From contig DATHTK010000014.1 of the NCBI GenBank assembly GCA_035463295.1, positions 1 through 26,124 on the forward strand: a stretch of 26,124 bases of DNA, written 5' to 3'. The DNA comes from DATHTK01 sp035463295. GTDB lineage: Bacteria; Actinomycetota; Rubrobacteria; Rubrobacterales; Rubrobacteraceae. Below the pieces are notes generated by a model. It worked only from the letters and a program-made list of their open reading frames with translations, was not told where the DNA came from and searched no databases. Positions 13,929 to 22,914 of the stretch are shown in pieces; positions within the stretch are counted from its first letter, which is position 1, and each line of letters opens with the position of its first letter. The position numbers were made by a program, and so were the translations under genes.

Positions 13929-16150
13929 GCCTCAAAGAGACGTACGGCTCTCTAGGTCTCTCGGACTTCGAGTACGACCGTATCCTGGAGCTCCTCGGGC
14001 GACCGCCGAACTACCTGGAGCTCTCGCTCTTCTCGGTGATGTGGAGCGAGCACTGCGGGTACAAGAACTCGCGTCCGCTGCTCGGGCGCTTCCCGAACGA
14101 CGGTGCCCGGGTCCTTCAGGGACCCGGCGAGAACGCCGGCGTCGTCGAGGTGGGGGGCGGGTGGGCGCTCGCGTTCAAGGTCGAGAGCCACAATCATCCC
14201 TCGGCCGTCGAGCCCTACGAGGGCGCGGCCACGGGGGTCGGGGGCATCATCCGGGACATCCTCGCCATGGGGGCGCGGCCCGTCGCGCTGCTCGACTCGT
14301 TGAGGTTCGGACCGCTCGAGGAGGAGCGCAACCGCTACCTCATGGGAGAGGTCGTCCGCGGCATCGGCGGCTACGGGAACGCCGTCGGGGTGCCGACGGT
14401 CGGTGGCGAGGTCGAGTTCGCCGCAGCGTACTCCGGAAACCCCCTCGTCAACGCCATGTGCGTCGGCCTCATAAGGACCGAAGACCTCGTGCGCTCGCGG
14501 GCGACGGGGGAGGGGAACCTCGTCGTCCTTATCGGGTCGAAGACCGGGCGCGACGGTATCCACGGGGCGACCTTCGCCTCCGACGAGCTCACCGAGGAGT
14601 CCGAGTCCAGGCGCTCGAACGTGCAGGTCGGAGACCCGTTCTGCGAGAAGATGGTCATCGAGTGCTGCCTGGAGCTGCTTCGGAACGAGCTCCTCGTCTC
14701 GCTACAGGACCTGGGGGCGGCCGGGATCACCTCCTCCGCCTCGGAGATGGCCGCGAAGGGCGGCGTCGGGATCGAGATAGAGACCGACAAGGTGCCCCTG
14801 CGCGAGAGCGGGATGGAGCCGTACGAGGTCATGATCTCCGAGTCCCAGGAACGGATGCTCGCCGTCGTCGAGCCCGGGAAAGCCGAAGAGACCTTGCGTA
14901 TCGTCCGCCGCTACGGGCTCGTGGGCTCGGTGGTCGGCCGCGTCAGCGGCCACGGCGACCTGCGCGTGATCCACGATGAGGAGGTCGTCGGCTCTGTCCC
15001 CGCCGAACTCCTCACCGACGCCCCGACATACGAGCGGGACGTGGTGCGGCCGGGCTACCTGGACGAGGTGCAGATGCTGGACCTCGAAGCCGTCCCGGAG
15101 CCCGAAGACTACAACGCGGCCCTGCTCCGGATGCTCTCCCACCCGAACCTTTGCTCGCGGCGATCCATCTTCGAGCAGTACGACCACGAGGTCGGAACCG
15201 ACACCGTCGTCTCACCCGGCGCCGACGCGGCGGTGATGAGGATCAAGGGCACTGGGCTCGGGTTCGCCATCTCGACCGACGGTCGTGGACGGCACTGCTA
15301 CCTCGACCCGAAGGGCGGCGGCGCCGCCACGGTCGCCGAGGCGTACCGTAACCTCTCGTGTGTCGGGGCCGAGCCCGTCGCCGCTACCGACTGCCTGAAC
15401 TTCGGGAGTCCGGAGAAGAAAGAGGGTTACTATCATCTCGCCGCTTGCGTCGAGGGGATGGCCGGGGCGTGCGAGGTCTTCGGCACCCCGGTCGTCAGCG
15501 GCAACGTCAGTCTCTACAACGAGACCGAGAGCGGCGCCGTCTACCCGACCCCCGTTGTCGGCATGGTCGGCCTCCTGGAGGACGTGCGGCGGCACGCGAC
15601 GCCCGCCTTCAAACGCGAGAGGGACGTGGTCGTCGTGATCGGGAGCGGAGCTCGAGTCTCTCTGGCGGGGTCCGACTATCTGGAGATAGTCCACGGGCGC
15701 GTCGCCGGGAGACCGCCGGAGCCGGACCTGGAAGCGGAGAAGAAGGTCGCGGATCTGGTGCGCGAGCTGGTCCGGTCCGGGTTCGTGGACACGGCGCACG
15801 ACGTCTCGGGCGGCGGGGAGATCTGCGCGGTCGCGGAGATGGCGCTCGCGGGCGGTCTTGGCATCGAGTACGAGGAAGGAGCGCTCGAGCGCACGACCGC
15901 CCCTCAGGGAAGAGCGGACATCGCCCTCTTCGGAGAGGGGTCGGGCGCGTTCATCGTCGCGGTGCCGGAGGAGCGGTGGGGAGATCTGCAAGAAGCGGTG
16001 GGTGGCGATGTTGCGTACGGCCGGATCGGAACGGTCGGAGGAGAGCGCATAAGGGTCGGCGACCTCATCGACGTGAGCCTCCCCGAGTTGAGAACAGCCT
16101 ACGAGCGGGATCTCTTCGGCGCACCCGGTGGGGCGGAGGTCGCCCACTGA
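13925..16150 (+). CDS. purL: FGAM synthetase large subunit PurL (small form)
   Basis: TTG start at 13925-13927 overlapping the purQ stop. At 741 residues it is the short PurL that works with separate PurS and PurQ, not the fused 1300-residue enzyme. It converts FGAR, ATP and ammonia to FGAM. Visible are LSLFSVMWSEHCGYKNSR near the N-terminus, the ATP/FGAR-site FKVESHNHPSAVEPYEGAATGVGGI, RDILAMGARP, GIHGATFASDEL, LQDLGAAGITSSASEMA, and in the second PurM-like half GADAAVMRIKGTGLGFAIS and TDCLNFGSPEK. C-terminal residues include TAHDVSGGGE. A 77-base gap follows before purF. Confidence 0.97.
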   Translation: MSLKETYGSLGLSDFEYDRILELLGRPPNYLELSLFSVMWSEHCGYKNSRPLLGRFPNDGARVLQGPGENAGVVEVGGGWALAFKVESHNHPSAVEPYEGAATGVGGIIRDILAMGARPVALLDSLRFGPLEEERNRYLMGEVVRGIGGYGNAVGVPTVGGEVEFAAAYSGNPLVNAMCVGLIRTEDLVRSRATGEGNLVVLIGSKTGRDGIHGATFASDELTEESESRRSNVQVGDPFCEKMVIECCLELLRNELLVSLQDLGAAGITSSASEMAAKGGVGIEIETDKVPLRESGMEPYEVMISESQERMLAVVEPGKAEETLRIVRRYGLVGSVVGRVSGHGDLRVIHDEEVVGSVPAELLTDAPTYERDVVRPGYLDEVQMLDLEAVPEPEDYNAALLRMLSHPNLCSRRSIFEQYDHEVGTDTVVSPGADAAVMRIKGTGLGFAISTDGRGRHCYLDPKGGGAATVAEAYRNLSCVGAEPVAATDCLNFGSPEKKEGYYHLAACVEGMAGACEVFGTPVVSGNVSLYNETESGAVYPTPVVGMVGLLEDVRRHATPAFKRERDVVVVIGSGARVSLAGSDYLEIVHGRVAGRPPEPDLEAEKKVADLVRELVRSGFVDTAHDVSGGGEICAVAEMALAGGLGIEYEEGALERTTAPQGRADIALFGEGSGAFIVAVPEERWGDLQEAVGGDVAYGRIGTVGGERIRVGDLIDVSLPELRTAYERDLFGAPGGAEVAH

Positions 16151-16227
16151 ACGCGGAGAGAGCGAAGGTCACTAACCACCGGTAACGTTCGGGATGAGTC
16201 GACGGTAGAGGAGTTGGACAGGATCTG
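16151..16227 (+). other. Gap between purL and purF
   Basis: At 77 bases this is the largest gap inside the purine block; nine of the other ten junctions overlap. It ends in AGAGGAG and AGGA ribosome-site-like runs. An internal promoter is possible but no good hexamers are evident. Confidence 0.3.
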
Positions 16228-17679
16228 ATGGAAGTCTCAGGCGACGGCAAACCGAAAGAGGCCTGCGGGGTCTTCGGCCTCTACTCGCGCGAGCTCGCGG
16301 GAGAGCTCGCGCAGAGAACGTACTTCGGCCTCTACGCCTTGCAGCACCGGGGACAGGAATCGGCGGGGATCGCGATCTCCGACGGCGAACGGACGACCGC
16401 TATTCGGGACATGGGCCTGGTCTCGCAGGTCTTCGACGAGGGGAGGCTCGCCGCGCTCGAGGCCGGCCACATAGCGCTCGGCCACGTCCGGTACTCGACG
16501 ACCGGCTCGGCTTCCTGGGAGAACGCCCAGCCGGAGTTCCACGGCCGCGGCGACGTGAACGTCGCCGTCGCCCACAACGGTAACCTCGTCAACGCCGCCG
16601 GTCTGGGCCGGGAGCTCGCCGAGGAGGGATTCGAGTTCAACTCGACCTCGGATACGACGTTCATCGCCGCGGCGGCCGTGAGGGAGCTCGAGAGGGGACT
16701 CGGGACGGGCGAGGCCGTCCGGGAGGCGATGCGGCGCCTCTCCGGCGCGTACTCGGTGGCCATGATATTCCGGGACAAGCTCGTAGCCTTCCGCGACCCG
16801 CACGGTTTCAGACCCTTGTGTATAGGGGAGGTCGAGGGCGGCTACGCCGTCTCGAGCGAGACTTGCGGGCTGGACATTATCGGGGCCCGCTTTCTGCGCG
16901 ACGTCGAGCCCGGAGAGGTCGTCGTCATCGACGACGGCGGGATCACGAGCTATCGCGCCGAGAGCCCCCGGCGCGCTCTTTGCGTCTTCGAGTACGTGTA
17001 CTTCGCCCGCCCCGACTCCCGCTTCGACGGACGGGAGGTCGCCGGCGCGCGGCGGAGGATGGGGGAGCTTCTCGCCCAGGAGTGCCCGGTGGATGCGGAC
17101 GTCGTGATCCCGGTCCCCGACTCGGGCGTCATGGCGGCGGTCGGCTACTCGCGCGAGAGCGGCATCCCGTACGCGGAGGGCCTGATCAAGAACCGCTACG
17201 TCGGCCGCACTTTTATCCAGCCTACCGACGGGATGCGCCAGCTCGGACTCAGGCTCAAGCTGAACCCATTGCCCTCAGTGATCGAGGACCGCCGGGTGGT
17301 CGTCGTGGATGACTCCATAGTCCGCGGCAACACGAGCCGCAAGCTCGTGAAGCTCCTCTTCGAAGCCGGCGCCAAGGAGGTCCACTTCAGGGTCTCCTCG
17401 CCGCCGATAACGGGCCCCTGCTACTACGGGATAGACATGGACAGCCCGGACCAGCTCGTCGGCGCGAAGTTCTCGATCGAAGAGATACGACGCCAGATCG
17501 GGGCTACCACCTTGGCCTACCTCTCCACGGAGGCTATGGTCGCCGCGACGGAGCAGCCGAAGCACCGACTCTGCCGCGCCTGCTTTGACGGCGACTACCC
17601 CCTCGGGGGGACTACCGGCAAGTTCGCGCTGGAGAACCCGGCTCACTACGTCGGCCTCTCCGCCGAGCGGGGCTCGTGA
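16228..17679 (+). CDS. purF: Amidophosphoribosyltransferase, Fe-S type
   Basis: PurF makes phosphoribosylamine from PRPP and glutamine, the committed step. ATG start at 16228-16230, 483 residues. A 12-residue propeptide precedes the N-terminal nucleophile Cys13 (KEACGVFGLYS), as in the Bacillus subtilis type. The glutaminase half has LQHRGQESAGIA, GHVRYSTTG and AHNGNLVNA; the phosphoribosyl half has VVVVDDSIVRGNTSRK (PRPP loop). Four cysteines sit where the Bacillus enzyme binds its 4Fe-4S cluster: LCVFEYVYF, TGPCYYGID and the pair LCRACF. An oxygen-labile cluster and processing are therefore expected. The purM GTG overlaps its stop. Confidence 0.97.
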   Translation: MEVSGDGKPKEACGVFGLYSRELAGELAQRTYFGLYALQHRGQESAGIAISDGERTTAIRDMGLVSQVFDEGRLAALEAGHIALGHVRYSTTGSASWENAQPEFHGRGDVNVAVAHNGNLVNAAGLGRELAEEGFEFNSTSDTTFIAAAAVRELERGLGTGEAVREAMRRLSGAYSVAMIFRDKLVAFRDPHGFRPLCIGEVEGGYAVSSETCGLDIIGARFLRDVEPGEVVVIDDGGITSYRAESPRRALCVFEYVYFARPDSRFDGREVAGARRRMGELLAQECPVDADVVIPVPDSGVMAAVGYSRESGIPYAEGLIKNRYVGRTFIQPTDGMRQLGLRLKLNPLPSVIEDRRVVVVDDSIVRGNTSRKLVKLLFEAGAKEVHFRVSSPPITGPCYYGIDMDSPDQLVGAKFSIEEIRRQIGATTLAYLSTEAMVAATEQPKHRLCRACFDGDYPLGGTTGKFALENPAHYVGLSAERGS

Positions 17680-18695
17680 ACGACAGCTCCTACGAGGCCG
17701 CCGGTGTCTCTATCGAGCGGGGGGAGCGGACGGTCGACCTGATGCGCTCCGCCGTCGAAGCCACCCACGGACCGGCGGTCCTCGGAGAGAGAGGCGGCTT
17801 CGCCGGCCTCTACGCCCTCTCCGGCTTCACCGAGCCGGTCCTCGCCTCGACCATAGACGGCATCGGCACGAAGGTCCTCGTCGCCCGGGAGACGGGCCGC
17901 TACGATACTCTCGGCACGGATATCGTGAACCACTGCGCCAACGACGTCCTCGCGACCGGCGCGCGACCCCTACTTTTTCTCGACTACGTCGCGAGCGGCA
18001 GGCTCGACCCGGAGGCCGTCGCGGCGGTGGTCCGTAGCGCAGCCAAGGCGTGCAAATCCCTGGGCATCGCTCTCGTCGGCGGGGAGACGGCGGAGATGCC
18101 GGGCCTCTACGCCGGCGACGACCTCGACGTGGTCGGCGCGTGCGTCGGGGCGTGCGAGAGGGGGCAGATCGTTACGGGGGAGAAGGTGCGGCCCGGCGAC
18201 GCCGTGATCGGGCTCCCGTCGAGCGGCCTGCACACGAACGGCTACACCCTCGCCCGAAAGATCGCCTACGACGCGGGTCTGTCGTACGAGCAGACCCCTG
18301 ATAGCCTTGCCCGACCTCTCGGCGACGTCTATCTGGAGCCGCACCGGGCGTACGAGAGGGGGATCCTCGCGCTGCGCGAAGCGGTCGAGGTGCGCGGGAT
18401 GGCACACGTGACCGGCGGCGGTCTCGTCGGCAACCTGCCGCGCGCACTCGGCGGCTACGGCGCCCGGCTATACCCTTCCACCTGGGAGGAGCCGCCGGTC
18501 TTCGCCCTGATCCGAACCCTCGGCGACGTCCCCGAGGCCGAGATGCGCCGGGTCTTCAACCTGGGTGTCGGCTTCTGCGCCGTCGTTCCTTCAGAGGAGG
18601 CCGAACGCGGGCTCGCAACGCTGCGCGGGGCGGACGGCTATCCGGCCTGGCGTATCGGAGAGGTTGTCGAGGGGGAGGGGATCGAGTTTGCCTGA
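17676..18695 (+). CDS. purM: Phosphoribosylformylglycinamidine cyclo-ligase (AIR synthetase)
   Basis: PurM closes the imidazole ring of AIR from FGAM with ATP. GTG start at 17676-17678 overlaps the purF stop; 339 residues, normal length. Motifs are YEAAGVSIERGERTVDLM, the ATP-site STIDGIGTKVLVA, DIVNHCANDVLATGARPLLFLDY in two blocks, GGETAEMPGLY, GLPSSGLHTNGYTLAR and the C-terminal THVTGGGLVGNLPR-like AHVTGGGLVGNLPRAL. It overlaps purN by 8 bases. Confidence 0.97.
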   Translation: MNDSSYEAAGVSIERGERTVDLMRSAVEATHGPAVLGERGGFAGLYALSGFTEPVLASTIDGIGTKVLVARETGRYDTLGTDIVNHCANDVLATGARPLLFLDYVASGRLDPEAVAAVVRSAAKACKSLGIALVGGETAEMPGLYAGDDLDVVGACVGACERGQIVTGEKVRPGDAVIGLPSSGLHTNGYTLARKIAYDAGLSYEQTPDSLARPLGDVYLEPHRAYERGILALREAVEVRGMAHVTGGGLVGNLPRALGGYGARLYPSTWEEPPVFALIRTLGDVPEAEMRRVFNLGVGFCAVVPSEEAERGLATLRGADGYPAWRIGEVVEGEGIEFA

Positions 18696-19281
18696 GCGCT
18701 CGCCCGAGCGGCTGCCAGAAGGGTCGCGCTTCGCGGTCCTCGCCTCGGGCTCGGGGACGAATTTGCAGGCGCTCCTCGACGCCTACCCGGACGAGCTCGT
18801 CGTGGTCGCCGGAGACAAGAAGGGCGCCTTCGCTTTCGAGCGGGCGCGGCGGACCGGGGTCCCGGTCGAGCACGTCGACCCGGCGGGCTTCGTGAGCCGC
18901 GAGGACTACGACCGCGAACTCGCCGCGAGGGTCGCAGCTCACGACGTGGGGCTCGTCGTCGGAGCCGGGTACATGCGGGTGCTCTCGCCGGCGTTCCTGG
19001 AGCGGTTCCCGGCGATCCTCAACGTTCACCCCTCGCTCCTCCCCGAGTTTCGCGGTCTGAACGCGGTCGGGCGGGCGCTCGTGGCCAGCGTAGAGACAAC
19101 CGGGGTTACCGTCCACTTTATGGTCGAGGAGGTGGACGCCGGCCCGATCGTCTCCCAGGAGACGGTCCCCGTGCGGCCGGACGACACGGAGGAGAGCCTC
19201 CTCGAGCGGCTGCACCCGGTCGAGCATAAGCTGCTGGTCGAGGCGGTCGCAGACTACTTCTGGGGGAGGTTGCGGCAGTGA
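18688..19281 (+). CDS. purN: Phosphoribosylglycinamide formyltransferase (10-formyl-THF dependent)
   Basis: PurN formylates GAR with 10-formyltetrahydrofolate. I choose TTG 18688-18690 (197 residues): it overlaps the purM stop by 8 bases like other junctions here, and the GAR-site motif AVLASGSGTNLQALLDA follows after a short leader. The open frame from 18565 lies inside purM. The catalytic set is visible in ILNVHPSLLPEFRGLNAVGRAL (Asn and His) and VEEVDAGPIVSQE (Asp). Its presence means PurT is not needed for this step. The GTG of purH overlaps its TGA. Confidence 0.96.
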   Translation: MPERSPERLPEGSRFAVLASGSGTNLQALLDAYPDELVVVAGDKKGAFAFERARRTGVPVEHVDPAGFVSREDYDRELAARVAAHDVGLVVGAGYMRVLSPAFLERFPAILNVHPSLLPEFRGLNAVGRALVASVETTGVTVHFMVEEVDAGPIVSQETVPVRPDDTEESLLERLHPVEHKLLVEAVADYFWGRLRQ

Positions 19282-20843
19282 AGCGCCGTGCGCTCGTCTC
19301 GGTCTCGGACAAGCAGGGGGTGGCCGCGTTCGCCCGCAGGCTCCACAAGCTCGGGTTCGAGATCCTCTCGACCGGCGGCACCGCGCGGGCGCTGGAGGAG
19401 GCCCGGGTACCGGTCGTACCCGTCTCGGAGGTGACGGGGGAACCGGAGATCCTGGGCGGCCGCGTGAAGACGCTGCACCCCAAGATCCACGGCGGCATCC
19501 TCGCAGACCTGGAGAACCCCGACCACGTCACCGAACTCGTCGAGCACGATATTGGCCCCATAGACCTCGTCTGCATCAACCTCTATCCCTTTGAAGAGAC
19601 GGTCTCCGGCGGTGCGGACGTGAGAGAGGCCATCGAACAGATAGATGTCGGAGGACCCGCCATGCTGCGCGCCGCCGCGAAGAACTTCCGGTCCGCGATC
19701 GTCGTCTCTTCCCCCGAGGTATATAACGACGTGCTCACCGAACTCGAAGCCGAAGGACAGCTCTCCCTGGAGTTCCGCCGCCGCCTCGCCCTCGCCGCCT
19801 TCCGCCGCACCGCCCGCTACGACGCCGCTATCGCCGACTGGCTCGAAGACCGAATCGCCTCAGATAGTTCAGAACCAGACTTCGCATCTTCGGGGGGTGA
19901 CGAGGACTTCCCGGAGCGCCTCGCGTTGCGCTATGAGAAGGCGCTCTCGGTGCGCTACGGGGAGAACCCGCACCAGAGGGCCGCCTATTACGCGCGGGCT
20001 GGTGAGGAGCACCTGCTCTCGGGCGTGCAGAAGCTGCAGGGCAAGGATCTCTCCTTCAACAACCTGAACGACCTCGACGCAGCGCGCACGCTCCTGGCGG
20101 AGCTGGGCGACCGTCCGGCGGCGGTCATCGTGAAGCACGCGACCCCCTGTGGCGCGGCTGTGGGGGAGACACTCTCGGAGGCCTATGCCAAGGCGCTCGC
20201 CTCCGATCCATTATCTGCGTTCGGTGGGATCGTTGCCCTAAACGCGGTCGTAGATCGAGAGCTGGCGGCCGAGATCTCACAGGTCTTCACCGAGGTACTC
20301 GTGGCGCCGGAGTACACGCCGGAGGCGACGGAGACCCTCGGCCGGAAGCCGAACATGTCCGTGCTCCGGGCCGGGGAGCTCGAGATGTCCAAGCTCTCCG
20401 CCAAGGACGTGACCGGCGGACTCCTGTTGCAGGACACCGACGTCGTCGAGGATGGCTCGGGCTACAGGGTCGTCACGAAAAGAGTGCCTACGCCGAAGCA
20501 GATGGAAGATCTCGAGTTCGCCTGGAGGGTAGCCAAGAGGGTCAGGAGTAACGCGATCGTGCTGGCGAGGAGTTGTGGGACGGTCGGGATCGGGGGCGGA
20601 CAGACGAGCCGGGTAGACGCCGCCGAGCTCGCGGTAAGGAAGGCCGGCGAGCGTGCGCGCGGTGCCGCCGCTGCCAGCGACGCCTTCTTCCCCTTCGCCG
20701 ACAGCGTCGAGGCGCTCGCGGCGGCCGGCGTCACGGCCGTCATACAGCCCGGCGGCTCCAAGCGCGATGAGGAAGTCATAGTGGCGGCAAACGAGCGCGG
20801 CGTAGCGATGGTCTTCACCGACAGGCGTCACTTTCTGCACTAG
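19278..20843 (+). CDS. purH: Bifunctional AICAR formyltransferase / IMP cyclohydrolase
   Basis: PurH carries out the last two steps to IMP. GTG start at 19278-19280; 521 residues, normal length. The N-terminal IMP cyclohydrolase (MGS-like) domain shows RALVSVSDKQGVAAFAR, ILSTGGTARALEEA, GGRVKTLHPKIHGGIL and INLYPFEET. The C-terminal transformylase shows RYGENPHQRAAYY, GKDLSFNNLNDLDAA, the catalytic VKHATPCGAA and SDAFFPFADSVEA and ends with FTDRRHFLH. Its last 29 bases overlap, tail to tail, the methyltransferase on the other strand; no terminator is visible between them. Confidence 0.97.
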   Translation: MKRRALVSVSDKQGVAAFARRLHKLGFEILSTGGTARALEEARVPVVPVSEVTGEPEILGGRVKTLHPKIHGGILADLENPDHVTELVEHDIGPIDLVCINLYPFEETVSGGADVREAIEQIDVGGPAMLRAAAKNFRSAIVVSSPEVYNDVLTELEAEGQLSLEFRRRLALAAFRRTARYDAAIADWLEDRIASDSSEPDFASSGGDEDFPERLALRYEKALSVRYGENPHQRAAYYARAGEEHLLSGVQKLQGKDLSFNNLNDLDAARTLLAELGDRPAAVIVKHATPCGAAVGETLSEAYAKALASDPLSAFGGIVALNAVVDRELAAEISQVFTEVLVAPEYTPEATETLGRKPNMSVLRAGELEMSKLSAKDVTGGLLLQDTDVVEDGSGYRVVTKRVPTPKQMEDLEFAWRVAKRVRSNAIVLARSCGTVGIGGGQTSRVDAAELAVRKAGERARGAAAASDAFFPFADSVEALAAAGVTAVIQPGGSKRDEEVIVAANERGVAMVFTDRRHFLH

Positions 20844-21555
20844 GGGTCGTTTGTTTGCTCGGACCCGAGCCGTGTCGATCCGCACCGGACCCCGCGTGCG
20901 GCGCGGTCGCGCGGTAGTAGGTGATGCGCCCCATGAGCCTCGTGTCCACTTGGGCGACCTCCGTAGGATCTGCGAAGCCGGCCTCGCGCATGAGCGTCGG
21001 TATGCAGTCCCCGAAGTTGTCCCGCAGCATCCGGTTCCGGTGGGATATACGGGCCATGAAGCCGTCGGAGCGCTTCTTCGCTCCTCCGACGTCGAGGAGA
21101 TGCAAGGAGCCGCCGGCTTTGAGCACGCGCCTTGCCTCGCGCAGCGCCCCCGCCTTCTCCTGCGCCCCCAGGTGGTGGAACATAAAGGCGGAGAGCACCC
21201 GGTCGAAAGAGGCATCGGGGTAGGGAAGCTCCTGCGCGAACCCGGGATCCAAGCTAACGGAGATCCCGTCCCGCCCGGCCTTCCGTCGCGCGCGGGCGAG
21301 CGCCTTCGGGTCGGGGTCGAGCCCGACGACCTCGGCACCCGGGTGGAGGCGCTTGGCAAGGAGCGCCAGGTTCCCAGTGCCGCACCCGATCTCCAGCACC
21401 CTGTGACCCGGTCGGATCCCCGCCCGGACCACAAGTGACTCGTGCGCCCGGGAGACGCCCAGCAACCTGCAGAGGGGATCGTAGAGGGGCAGCAGCCGGT
21501 CGTGCCCCATGCCAGGGAGATAGTGTTCTCCGTGCCCGTCCGACGTCGCGTCCAT
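20815..21555 (-). CDS. Class I SAM-dependent methyltransferase
   Basis: I choose the ATG at 21553-21555 (246 residues) because GAGAAAGG lies 6 bases upstream; the longer frame from 21597 has no ribosome site. Motif I is VLEIGCGTGNLALL (residues about 53-66), followed by an acidic residue ending strand 2 (VVGLDPDPKAL), the motif II/III region DASFDRVLSAFMFHHLG and RVLKAGGSLHLLDVGG. This is the UbiE/Methyltransf_11 pattern acting on a small molecule or lipid, but the substrate is not evident. The C-terminal 40 residues are polar and possibly disordered. It converges on purH (29-base overlap) and diverges from the AraC-family gene, which might control it. Confidence 0.88.
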   Translation of the reverse strand: MDATSDGHGEHYLPGMGHDRLLPLYDPLCRLLGVSRAHESLVVRAGIRPGHRVLEIGCGTGNLALLAKRLHPGAEVVGLDPDPKALARARRKAGRDGISVSLDPGFAQELPYPDASFDRVLSAFMFHHLGAQEKAGALREARRVLKAGGSLHLLDVGGAKKRSDGFMARISHRNRMLRDNFGDCIPTLMREAGFADPTEVAQVDTRLMGRITYYRATAPHAGSGADRHGSGPSKQTTPSAESDACR

Positions 21556-21698
21556 GCCCATCCTTTCTCTAGAGTGCCTGGAACGATGTTTCGCCACGAG
21601 AACAGTATCCTGCCCGAATCTGAGGCCGCAAATGGCGGATGTTAGGATATTATGGAACGATCTTCGGTTTATCCTGGGCGACGACGGGAAGGACGGGC

Positions 21699-22625
21699 AT
21701 GGGCAGGACGAGGATGCTGGGTGGCGGCGGGGAGGGGCCGCCGGTCTATGCCTACGAGGCGGTGCCTGGTGTGCCGCCCGTCAGCGTACTGAGGTTCCTC
21801 GGCTGGGAGCTCTCGCCGGCCGAGCCGCCGGTGGGCCACGCCCACTCCCACGAGTTCCTCGTGCTCGCCTACTTCGAGCGGGGTGGCGGCTCGGTGCGCC
21901 TCGCGGACAGCGAGTGGCGGGTGGAGGCCGGCGACGCCTACGTTATTGCTCCGGGCGAGGTGATCGGGGCCGGCGACGACGCCAGCAGCCTCCATGAGGC
22001 GGAGGGCTGGACCGTCTTCTTCCCGCCGGAGGCACTCGGGTCCCAGGGGCCCGGCCCCTTCCTCTCCTGGCGCTCACACCCGCTGCTCTTCCCGTTCGTC
22101 CGAGGAGCGTCCGGGGGCGCTCAGCGCCTCAGGGTGCCGCCCGCCGAGAGACCCGCCTGGTCCGGGCGCTTCTCGGCCCTCGATGCCGAGCTCCGCCTGA
22201 GGCAAGACGGGTACCGCGAGGCGGCCCTCTCGTACCTGACGCTGCTCCTCGTAGGGCTTTCGCGGCTGGCGGTGGACGTGGCGGGGGACTTCAGGCTCAA
22301 GGACCAGCCGCTCTTGGCCGGGGTCTTCGCCTTTATAGAAGAGAGCTACCGAGAGCCAATCTCCCTCAAGGACGCGGCGAGGGCTGTGGGCCTCACACCT
22401 GGGCACCTGACCACGGTCGTGAGGCGCAAGACGGGCCGCACCGTGCAGGAGTGGATCGCCGAGCGGCGCATGGCGGAGGCGCGCAAGCTGCTGGTCCAGA
22501 CCGACCTGACGGTGGAGGAGGTGGGCCGGAGCGTCGGCTACAGGAACGCGGGATACTTCGCTAAGCACTTCCGCCGCGCCCACGGCACCACCCCGGTGGG
22601 CTGGCGCCGCGCCGGCCGACCGTAG
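21699..22625 (+). CDS. AraC-family transcriptional regulator
   Basis: Start chosen at ATG 21699-21701 (308 residues) with GGGAAGGA 5 bases upstream; an in-frame ATG at 21639 would overlap the probable promoter (TATTAT at 21648-21653). The N-terminal part is a cupin-like sensor: VGHAHSHEFLVLAYFERGGG, VEAGDAYVIAPGEV (histidines compatible with a small-molecule pocket). The C-terminal about 100 residues hold the double HTH: FIEESYREPISLKDAARAVG, LTPGHLTTVVRRKTGRTVQEW, RMAEARKLLVQTDLTVEEVG and GYRNAGYFAKHFRRAHGTTP. It likely regulates the divergent methyltransferase or itself. The effector is unknown. Confidence 0.93.
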   Translation: MGRTRMLGGGGEGPPVYAYEAVPGVPPVSVLRFLGWELSPAEPPVGHAHSHEFLVLAYFERGGGSVRLADSEWRVEAGDAYVIAPGEVIGAGDDASSLHEAEGWTVFFPPEALGSQGPGPFLSWRSHPLLFPFVRGASGGAQRLRVPPAERPAWSGRFSALDAELRLRQDGYREAALSYLTLLLVGLSRLAVDVAGDFRLKDQPLLAGVFAFIEESYREPISLKDAARAVGLTPGHLTTVVRRKTGRTVQEWIAERRMAEARKLLVQTDLTVEEVGRSVGYRNAGYFAKHFRRAHGTTPVGWRRAGRP

Positions 22626-22872
22626 GTGGAAGCAGTGGACTCGCTTCCGCAGCGACAGGGCCTTCTGGCGTAGCGCCTCCTCCACTTGCCGCAAGCCGGG
22701 CAACGCTACGCTTACGCAGCCGCGAGGGCCGTTGGACCCTGGACCTCCTTGCCGCGTTGAGCTTGGCGACGGCCGGAGTGGTGGTCTACTACGGCACGCT
22801 CTCCCTGGCGCCCTTGCCGATGTAGCTACCGATTGGCGAGGGCTACGGTAGAACCACGTAGCGAGCTCAATC
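22626..22872. other. Intergenic region with possible membrane-protein remnant
   Basis: No gene with a start and ribosome site is seen. One plus-strand frame is open and ends at a TAG about 22828, with a hydrophobic tail (LDLLAALSLATAGVVVYYG), which could be the decayed end of a membrane protein or chance. Confidence 0.25.
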
Positions 22873-22902
22873 TTGGGTATTGTCGGGTATTGCTGGTAAA
22901 CT
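22873..22902 (+). promoter_or_regulatory. Putative promoter of the tRNA-Lys fragment
   Basis: TTGGGT (22873-22878) and TAAACT (22897-22902) with an 18-bp spacer, ending 12 bases before the tRNA 5' end. A GGGTATTG direct repeat lies in and around the -35. The spacing is right for a tRNA promoter, so the gene was probably once expressed. Confidence 0.4.
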
Positions 22903-22914
22903 CCGCTGGGTGTC

